This document shows positions 57,001 to 64,000 of a DNA stretch of 64,000 nucleotides, piece by piece. The stretch is from Rhabditophanes sp. KR3021. Taxonomy: Eukaryota > Nematoda > Chromadorea > Rhabditida > Alloionematidae. Below the pieces are notes generated by a model, which was not told where the DNA came from, made no database searches, and saw only the letters and a list, made by a program, of their open reading frames with translations. The number at the start of each line of letters is the position of its first letter. Within the stretch, counting starts at the first letter, position 1. Position numbers and translations under genes: made by a program. The DNA lies in NCBI GenBank assembly GCA_963281155.1, contig CAUJLY010000002.1:7006001-7070000 (forward strand). Reading direction: 5' to 3'.

Positions 57001-57204
57001 AAGATAGAAGACAGTCTTGTTGTTTGTTTTGGAATCAATTGTGAGGTTTATTTTCCTTTATTTTGTATATATCTACATAATTTAATATTCATTTGTTGAA
57101 TAAATTTTTATTATCGCTTCGTGCTTGCAGCTAAATGTATGCTAAATTTATTTAATTCCAGATATTCATTTACATGTCAGTAAAAGTAACCAAAAGACAT
57201 TAAT
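54012..57204. other. Gene-poor intergenic region
   Basis: About 3.2 kb between the divergent RBM12-like and ERO1 genes. It is AT-rich with no supportable gene. Near 56895-57040 a + strand frame reads RDYYIGSDDVSFIARSPV.. and looks coding-like, but has no start or continuation. Frames at 54080-54388 and 56241-56486 appear to be noise. Confidence 0.4.
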
Positions 57205-58677
57205 ATGCTTGTCAATTCTAAAAGCTCCCGAAAGTTATTGTTAATCATCGCTTTACATACCATATTATTCACATCTATAAAAACACAGTTCACACCTTCG
57301 CAGCAATGCTTTTGTTCAGGCAAGGGGGATTTAGTCAACACGTGTCAATGTAACGAAGCTTCGATAGATGACTATAGTAATAGGAATATTTACCCATTGC
57401 TTCAGAATATATTGCAGAGAGATTTTTTTAAATTCTATAAAGTTAACATGGAAAAGGAATGTCCTTTTTGGGCGGATGAGAGAAGTTGTGGGAGCAAGGA
57501 GTGTGGAATTGAGAATTGTGACGATGAGGTTCCAGAGCAGTTGAAGAAACCCATGACTGTCCATATTCCTAGTTCGCAGGAAAATAGTTTGGAGGATGAT
57601 AAGGTGGAGGAAAGTGAGAAATGCGAAGAGAAGAGTAATAGTTTTGATCCTCTTGACAGGAGTTTGTCTGAAGTTGACAAAGCTCAGATCGCTGAAATTG
57701 AAACCTTTGATGAGACCAAATTGACGTTTTGTGACATGCACGACGAGGAAGGCGAAGATCTCCATTATGTAAATCTTTTCAAAAATCCCGAACGTTACAC
57801 TGGCTACAGCGGAAATTCTGCCCAAAAGGTATGGATGACAATTTATCAGGAAAATTGCTTCAAACCAGATCCCAAAATCGACCCCAATTATTTATTAAAT
57901 CCATCTAATGTAGGAATGTGTCTAGAAAAACGGGTATTCTACAGACTAATTAGTGGCTTGCATTCTGCTATCACAATCTCCATAGCTTCTCACAATTTCA
58001 AACCTGCTCCCATGGGTTTCGGGCAAGGAACATGGTTCAGGAATGTAGAAATGTTCAAGGGTCGTTTCGGAACAAAATGGAGTTGGGAAGGGCCCGAAAG
58101 GATGAAAAACATTTATTTTGTCTATTTATTAGAAATGAAGGCTTTGCTGAAGATAGCACCTTATTTGAATGACGATCTGTTTTATACGGGAAATGAAGTT
58201 GATGATAAGGCGATGAAGGATATGCTAGGAGAGTTGGTGGGAGCCATTGAGGGTTCGCCTAATTCATTTGACGAGAAAGATATGTTCAATGGACCTTTTG
58301 CACCTTCATTAAGAGAGGAATTTCGTATGCATTTTCATAATATTTCAAGGATCATGGATTGTGTGGCTTGTGATAAATGTAGATTGTGGGGCAAATTACA
58401 GACTCATGGAATGGGGACGGCCTTGAAGATTTTGTTTAGTGAGATGCCCGTTAAGAATGAAAATGCATTAGATAATGGTACTATCAAAGACCCTTCCATC
58501 TTACTTGACGACCCACATGCATCCAAAGTCAAAGCATTGCCTAAATATAGAATGCCCTACTGGTTAACAAGAAACGACATCGTTGCTCTATTCCAATCTT
58601 TTGGACGTTATGCTTCTAGCATACGAGAAATAGAAGAATTTAGGAAAGAATTGGCGGTCAAGAAAACAGAATTGTGA
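57205..58677 (+). CDS. ERO1: ERO1 endoplasmic reticulum oxidoreductin
   Basis: A single exon of 490 codons. ERO1 is the FAD-dependent oxidase that reoxidises PDI, making H2O2, and so drives disulfide formation in the ER. Residues about 1-27 are a signal sequence. The shuttle pair is in RSCGSKECGIENC (about 93-106), the regulatory Cys cluster at the N-terminus in CFCSGKGDLVNTCQC, the FAD-binding segment in GYSGNSAQKVWMTIYQENC and LHSAITISIASHN, and the active-site CVACDKCRLWGKLQTHGMG at about 385-404. All catalytic cysteines are present. An acidic insert (about 115-165, DDKVEESEKCEEKS) is longer than in vertebrates. The lack of introns contrasts with most genes nearby. Confidence 0.96.
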   Translation: MLVNSKSSRKLLLIIALHTILFTSIKTQFTPSQQCFCSGKGDLVNTCQCNEASIDDYSNRNIYPLLQNILQRDFFKFYKVNMEKECPFWADERSCGSKECGIENCDDEVPEQLKKPMTVHIPSSQENSLEDDKVEESEKCEEKSNSFDPLDRSLSEVDKAQIAEIETFDETKLTFCDMHDEEGEDLHYVNLFKNPERYTGYSGNSAQKVWMTIYQENCFKPDPKIDPNYLLNPSNVGMCLEKRVFYRLISGLHSAITISIASHNFKPAPMGFGQGTWFRNVEMFKGRFGTKWSWEGPERMKNIYFVYLLEMKALLKIAPYLNDDLFYTGNEVDDKAMKDMLGELVGAIEGSPNSFDEKDMFNGPFAPSLREEFRMHFHNISRIMDCVACDKCRLWGKLQTHGMGTALKILFSEMPVKNENALDNGTIKDPSILLDDPHASKVKALPKYRMPYWLTRNDIVALFQSFGRYASSIREIEEFRKELAVKKTEL

Positions 58678-58833
58678 AACATCATCTTATTGCATTTTTA
58701 ATAATAAGCCTAACTTTAGTAATTTTATTTTATTTTATTTTTGTGCATATAAAGAAGAGTTAATCGTTTTATTTGCTTAAGTTGTTAAAATATCCTATTT
58801 GCCTGAATGGTTTCATCAACTTGTGTAATTTCC

Positions 58834-59241
58834 TTAAATTCCCCCTTGGACATTGCAGAGGCCATTTGAATTGCAAAAGCAAACAAACCTCTTTGTCTTG
58901 GTATTAAGCCGTTCATCAACTTCTTCAGTATTAGAGCACTTATTCTGCCCAGTAAACGTATCAGCTTCTCCATTAGTAGCGCAAGACCGTATAATAGACA
59001 CATAATTAGTATTAGTAACCAAATTAGTTTCATTTCTTATTTCAGCATAACATCCATCCACGCCATTACTACTACAGAACAGAAAGTCGTTGCTTCGTGT
59101 TGTTGGGCACATTCTACCATATTCGGTACCATCATAGACAGTCGGTTCTTGGACGACACAGTCATGGACACATCGAATTCGATCCGGCTCCCCATACCTA
59201 AAGACTGAAACAAAGACAAGCACTCCAAATAGCTTGAACAT
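58834..59241 (-). CDS. Secreted Ly6/uPAR-like cysteine-rich protein
   Basis: A single exon of 135 codons. The N-terminus (MFKLFGVLVFVSVF) is a signal peptide. The mature chain has ten cysteines, and ends with CFCNSNGLCN, matching the C-terminal CxC...CN signature of three-finger (Ly6/uPAR) domains, preceded by RCVHDC near the start. One or two N-glycosylation sites (NET). There is no hydrophobic C-terminal GPI signal, so it is probably soluble. Nematodes have many such proteins. The call depends on the Cys pattern; no orthologue is named. Confidence 0.7.
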   Translation of the reverse strand: MFKLFGVLVFVSVFRYGEPDRIRCVHDCVVQEPTVYDGTEYGRMCPTTRSNDFLFCSSNGVDGCYAEIRNETNLVTNTNYVSIIRSCATNGEADTFTGQNKCSNTEEVDERLNTKTKRFVCFCNSNGLCNVQGGI

Positions 59242-59755
59242 AATGAACTAATTCAATAAACAAAGCCTGCCACTTAAATATCACATACTTCAAATGATGG
59301 TGGTCTTTTCCGAATATTCCAATTCCAACTTATCCAACCAAACCTAACTCTTGCCATCTTCCCAAACTAAACACATCAAAACTTCATCTACGTCGTGGCC
59401 TGATAATGAAGTATCTTTTTCAACCAAAATTCCTCCCCATTATTGATATTAATCTCAGCATCATCTTTCACTCAAATCATCCATTATCTTGTTCATTTTT
59501 GAGAGACTAAGCAATGCTTAAAACTCCATTTATTACATCTTTTTAAAAATGCATTTATTAAGAAGAGCTGATATGCTTACAAAATAGTTATAAATAATAA
59601 TTATAAATGAATAGAGAAGGCTTGTTATTAGTTGGATATAATAATATAGGCTTTTGCAGAGATGACAACAAGATAAGAATGTTTTTTGATAGCAAAAAGC
59701 ATTGGATTTACCGTAATTTTGTAAGTAAATTTGATGAAACTCGGGAAAGAGATCA
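59242..59755. other. Intergenic between Ly6-like gene and the cotransporter 3' end
   Basis: About 510 bases, holding the Ly6-like promoter and the cotransporter's 3' untranslated region (both on -). No gene seen; a 70-codon frame at 59628-59840 overlaps the cotransporter stop and is not coding. Confidence 0.4.
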
Positions 59756-62700
59756 CTAGGCGCTGAAGGTAAGGACGCTTGTTTGGTTTCCTCTTATAAG
59801 GAGAGTTGTAGGCAAGTCCCGTGTCATCATATCTAACCAACTGAGGTATAAGGCTGATGACACCATGTTTTTGCGAGGGACTGGTAAGGTTATGCAGATC
59901 AGGTCTGCTTCTTTTGAGAGTTCTCTTAGTAATTCGGCAGTCCTTAGTTGGCGGTTTGTTTTATCTTTTTGGGAATGCAATTCGGCATCTGAAATCATGC
60001 CTTCGGCTGAATTGTCTGACAAGACACATCTGAAAGGTTCGATCAATTTGTTGAATTGATCCATCGTGGAGTCTCTTGGTTTTCTGGTGATATCACTGAT
60101 GACATGCACATCACCAACCTTGATTCTAAATTTATTCAACAACCCAGCCATTCCTCTTTGCATTTGCTCGATTCCTCCTGAGGAAGCAGACACAGTAAAG
60201 ACACGCAATTGGGCGTTTTCGAGGTACGACTTAGGAATGGACAAAAGATAAGGAATCAACAAAGTCAAACCACCATCATCAAACAACCACCAAACATCAA
60301 CCCTCGGCTGTTTGACTTTATTCTTAAATCTATTGATCGACACCAGCAACTCCTTCTGAGCGGCAGTTGGTCTTCTTGTGCTATAAAACAAACAATCGTT
60401 AATAAACAAATGACGCAATCATAAATTGTGAAATAACACTTGACAACACATGTTTAGCGAAACAAAAAGAAATGAGTATATACTAAAGTGACACAAAAAG
60501 AAGTATAAAAAAGAAAGTATACTAATAGGTAAAGGACAAACCTTGATGTTGTGTTGTTTTGTATGGTATCGCTTAAATTTGTGTTTTCATTAAAGGATTT
60601 TGGTAGAAAAGCAGAAACTAACCTTCGACGCATAAATGAATTGATCTTTGAGTTGATGCCGCAGTTGATGACGGTGTTTTGGCCGGATGGGAGGTGGATG
60701 GAGCCGTTTCCTTTTCTCGATTTCGTTTGCAGTTGGGGAGGGGTTGTTGAGGTTGGAGTTACTGGACGCTACCGATGCTTCTAAGTTGGATATTTCCTCT
60801 TCGTCGTTTTGGTAAGCATTGATGTCTAAGTATGAATTGTCCTTGTCGCCGCTTTCCTCTTCTTTGACTGTTTCTTCATTTTCAATCAACCGTGTTTCTT
60901 CTTCTTTTTGTTCATTCTTGACGATGGCAGCAATTTCTTCGTGCTCTCCAATTTTCAACTGCTTCATCATCTCTGAAAAGTCTAATCCGTTCCCTGAGTT
61001 ACGCAATATCAAAACGCCCACTATAAATAAATACAATCAAAAGATGTCACATGTTGATGTTATCGCTTTGGATAAAACAATTAGAAGATGTGAGGATATT
61101 ATCCTTTTGAATAAAACAAACAAAATTAAAAAGCTATTTTTGTTTTCATTCAAAGGTATTATTGTTTTCATCAAAAGCTATTATTCTTGTCATTAAAAAC
61201 ACATCTGCACTTTTCTTCAACTTACTGTTACTCTCAAAGAAATCCTGAATCATCCCAAAATACTCATTCACCTCTCTCATATCCCTCTGCCCAACCTCCG
61301 CCCAATTACACTTGAACCCAAACAAAGCGACATCCGTTTTTAATCGCCCCAATCCCGTCGTTTCCGTCAAATGCGAAGCTCCTTCTCTGATACTTTTTCT
61401 GGCAATCGAAGAAACAAAACATTTGACATCTCTTTGACTCAACCAATCCGTCAACTTAATATTCAACATATTAAGGTCAGCCAAGTTTTGAATTTTATTC
61501 TTGGAGGTTCTTATGATGTTGCCGCAAATCATCAGGTTATTGCCCTTGCAAATACTATTGGCAAAATCAACCAAAGAAGGCCTTGCTTGCGGATGGCCGG
61601 TAAGTACCAAAATTTGGGGGCGATAGTTTTTGATGTGATCTTCTGTCTCATTTAACTTAATCATTCCCTTCAAGGCAGTTTTGTATGAATGAGCTTGGAG
61701 GGAACTTCCCCAATTGACGTCCGGTTTACGGTAAAGTAAATACAAGTAGAGAGCTCCGAAACAGATGAATGTCAATAAAGCAGTTACCCACGATATTATG
61801 AACATTACGACGATGCATAATAAGGCCCCCATCAAACTTATCCACATGTTGTAATATTTGAAGGATGGGCGGAAGCCAGGAGAATCGGCAATTGAGTTGT
61901 CGAAGCAAGCGTAGTTGATTAAAGCATACGAGGCCAGGAAGAAGTTGGAGATGATTGGGGCGATTGCATTAAGTTCACCTATAAGAATCATCAACATTGC
62001 AATCAGGAAACCGAGGAAGTATGCGATCCTGGGTTCTTCGTTCTTGCCGAAACCACGAGCAAATTGATTTATGTACGGAAAGAGTCTATCTTTGGACACG
62101 GCTTGGAATATCTTGGGTGCTCCGACAAGGGAGGCTAATGCACTTGATAATGTCGCTGCAAAGATACCTAAAATAAATAACTACACATTTAGTCACATCT
62201 ATTTGCACTTACCTGCCGTGACAAGTACTCCAATCGCTGAGCTCATTTCCATGATGTTGAAATTATTCAATAAGCCATAAGGACATGTGTTGTTTAAGGC
62301 ACAAGGGGGCTCGATGTAACCATACACTCCACTGGTATCATTATTCACATAAACAGGTACATTGACTCCGTCAGCATGTCTTACGCAAACGGCCCCAGTT
62401 GTCCATACCGTTAACAAGTACACTAGTGAGGAGGTGAAGATGGCTGCTAAGGTGCCGATCGGAATTGCTTTTTGGGGGTCTGCTAAGTCTCCGGAAATGT
62501 TTGCTCCGGCCATGATTCCTAAAATAGTAATTAAACAAAAGAAAAGGTAGGTTTTAAAAGAGAGTTTTAGCAAGTTCAATACAGCTAGGATTGTCAACAA
62601 ATGAGTAAACTGCTTCAAAACAACTTTTTGGCAAAATATCCTCTAAAGTCGTTTCTTTTCCTGTATGTTCAATAAACTTTTCCAATTTAGCTTGGCTTAC

Positions 62701-64000
62701 CCTGAAAATAAACGACATTAAATATAATTAGGCTCGATTGATGGTACCGTTGAAGCTGGAAAGTAGATGGCAAAGACGGAAAAAAATCCTTGATCTATAT
62801 AGGAGGGGAACAAATTGGAAGTTAATGTGTCTATACTCAAGCCAGTGATTCCTTTGACTTGTTGTTCATTTGACATAGGTAAGAATATTCCTACGAAATA
62901 GTTTACAATTGATAGAGTCAAGATTCCTAATAATCCCATTTGCATCTTGGATTCGAAACCAGTTCCGATGAAGACGATCGACATCAAAATTGAGCACGTA
63001 ATCAGGCCAATTATTCGAACATCATTCATTCCACCGTCGATTAACATAAAATCATACTTGAGGAAGATGTCACGTACGGTTTCAGAAAAACCGATCACAC
63101 ACATAGCTAGAAAGTATTAAATGAATGAATAGCCGAGTAACAAAAAGACTTACCCGCCGACACAGCATTAGCAAACGAAAAAATGATGCCAATAGATCCT
63201 CCAAAAGCCGGTCCCAATGATCTCGAGATCAAAAAATAAGCACCACCACCCTTAACATCTCCATTCGTGCAAATAGCACAGGTAGAAAGTGCCGTGATAG
63301 TAGTAACTAGTGTAGAAAGCAACACGACCACTGAACCCATCAAAACACCTGCTTGCCCAGAAACAAAACTGATTCTTAAATAAAGCATCACTCCGAAGAT
63401 TGACAGAAGACACCTGAAAAAGACTCCTTCAATCCACCCAAATTTGTTTCTGGCCGTGACTTGCGACAACGATTCATTGGACTTGGCGTATTTGGCATCA
63501 CTTAAAAGAGGGTCTGTGACGGTGTCATACTTATCCAAAGATCTCCCATTAAGCAATTGAGCCATGGAGGGCCTTGCGGTCAGGGGCTTGTTGGGATCAA
63601 TTGTATTCTTGTAAAAGTCAATAATGGGTGGCCGTTCCAAGGTCTTGTAATTTCTCAAACTTTTCAGATTAGCATTGTTGATGGAATTCTCATTCGAACC
63701 ATCGCCAACCGCATCTGATACCTTGAATTTGACGGTCCTTTGGTTGTCGTGCAAAGTTAATTGGGCTTCGTTGTGGTCGTCTGTTGCGTTGAGGTCATTC
63801 ATGGAGGATGGTGTTGAGTTGGTTCCGGCCACGACCTGAAAAGATTAGTAATTGAATTAGAAATGACACTTGCCGTAAATCTGCCGGCCAGGGATGCCTT
63901 CCTAGACAAGACGGAACTTTCTCCACTTTTCAAAGTATTAGTGGATGCGTACTGATTCAATTGGGACTGACTGCCACTTCTACTATTAAGGCCATACTCA
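59756..64000 (-). CDS. SLC12A2: Na-K-Cl cotransporter (SLC12A1/2/3 group), 5' end beyond window
   Basis: Exons on -: >64000-63874, 63154-63835, 62748-63106, 62701 (one base), 62213-62518, 61226-62167, 60623-61020, <60381-59756. The protein imports Na, K and Cl together and sets cell chloride and volume. Cation-chloride cotransporter signatures: [24 protein letters not shown] in pieces (..[11 protein letters not shown].., ..[11 protein letters not shown]..), [59 protein letters not shown]. The C-terminal domain has [20 protein letters not shown] and ends QTSVLTFSA as in NKCC/NCC. An acidic insert (about 60640-60980) lies in the cytosolic part. The GC-AG intron at 63836-63873 and the one-base exon are described separately. 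The last junction (60623 to 60380) does not keep phase with the strong donor; a weak donor GC|GTCGAAG would. Confidence 0.9.
62701..62701 (-). other. Putative single-nucleotide exon of the cotransporter
   Basis: On the - strand, TTTTCAG is followed by a single G and then GTAAGC. Joining exon 62748-63106 (ending ..TCA ACG) with G and exon 62213-62518 (starting GA ATC ATG) restores S-T-G-I-M-A-G, conserved in this family. Skipping it breaks frame in the core transport domain. Inference from sequence alone. Confidence 0.6.
63836..63873 (-). other. GC-AG intron in the cotransporter
   Basis: On the - strand the donor is ACG|GCAAGT, otherwise perfect consensus with GC in place of GT, and the acceptor is TTTTCAG. 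The intron is 38 bases. Reading through it shifts out of frame and stops; removing it links GRFT to VVAGTNS. Confidence 0.7.

Noticed and set aside
56895..57040. Coding-like stretch (..YYIGSDDVSFIARSPV..) just upstream of ERO1
   Set aside because: No start codon in frame, no continuation after its stop and no joinable splice sites to ERO1; not supportable as a gene.
1..64000. CRISPR arrays, bacterial operons, rRNA, spliced-leader RNA, transposase genes
   Set aside because: Looked for and not seen; there are no regularly spaced repeats or transposase-like frames, and no match to the nematode SL1 leader was noticed.

Overview
The window is AT-rich animal nuclear DNA, almost certainly from a nematode. 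The evidence is short introns (mostly 38-60 bases, GT..AG with TTTAG or TTTCAG ends), a class-T-like serpentine chemoreceptor, a nuclear receptor with a nematode-type P-box, remains of a nematode-type two-PDZ gene, and close packing of genes on both strands. I cannot name the species. The acceptors are looser than the strict Caenorhabditis TTTTCAG, so it is probably not a Caenorhabditis.

Layout, left to right. 0-9 kb: a DEK_C/double-SWIB chromatin protein (-), PP2A methylesterase PPME1 (+), eIF2B alpha (-), EMC2 (+) and a secreted GH18 chitinase (-). 9-14 kb: a gene-poor stretch. 14-21 kb: an intronless DAAM-type formin (+), a tiny Tyr-rich secreted peptide (-), and PIGW/GWT1 of GPI-anchor synthesis (-). 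21-26.6 kb: a BLCAP orthologue (+), a decayed PDZ gene (+), AATF (-), SEC61B (+), a small secreted protein (+), a doubtful short gene (-), and a single-pass membrane protein (+). 26.9-33.6 kb: NPL4 (-) and an AP180/CALM clathrin adaptor (+). 34-38 kb: a UDP-glycosyltransferase (+) and a BTB-Kelch protein (+). 38.5-43 kb: a cluster of broken gene fragments (VPS13 tail, LRR-like and unidentified) around a chemoreceptor (-). 43-48 kb: an SLC17A9-like vesicular transporter (-) and a nuclear hormone receptor (+). 48.8-54 kb: a PC4-like remnant (-), a secreted orphan (+) and an RBM12-type RNA-binding protein (-). 57-64 kb: ERO1 (+), a Ly6/uPAR-like secreted protein (-) and a Na-K-Cl cotransporter (-) that runs off the right edge.

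Many genes are housekeeping genes of the secretory pathway or proteostasis (EMC2, SEC61B, ERO1, NPL4, PIGW). They are scattered over both strands with no sign of an operon. Two divergent pairs (eIF2B alpha/EMC2 and AATF/SEC61B) share intergenic regions of about 240 bases. Multi-exon models were built by hand from splice sites, reading phase and family similarity, and every reported CDS length is in phase unless stated.

The most unusual item is in the cotransporter gene. The reading frame across its most conserved segment can be kept only by a one-base exon (62701) lying between a perfect acceptor and a perfect donor. The same gene also has a GC-AG intron. Other points of interest are an NPL4 without its usual N-terminal p97-binding domain, a single-exon DAAM, BLCAP in a nematode, and at least six decaying gene fragments.
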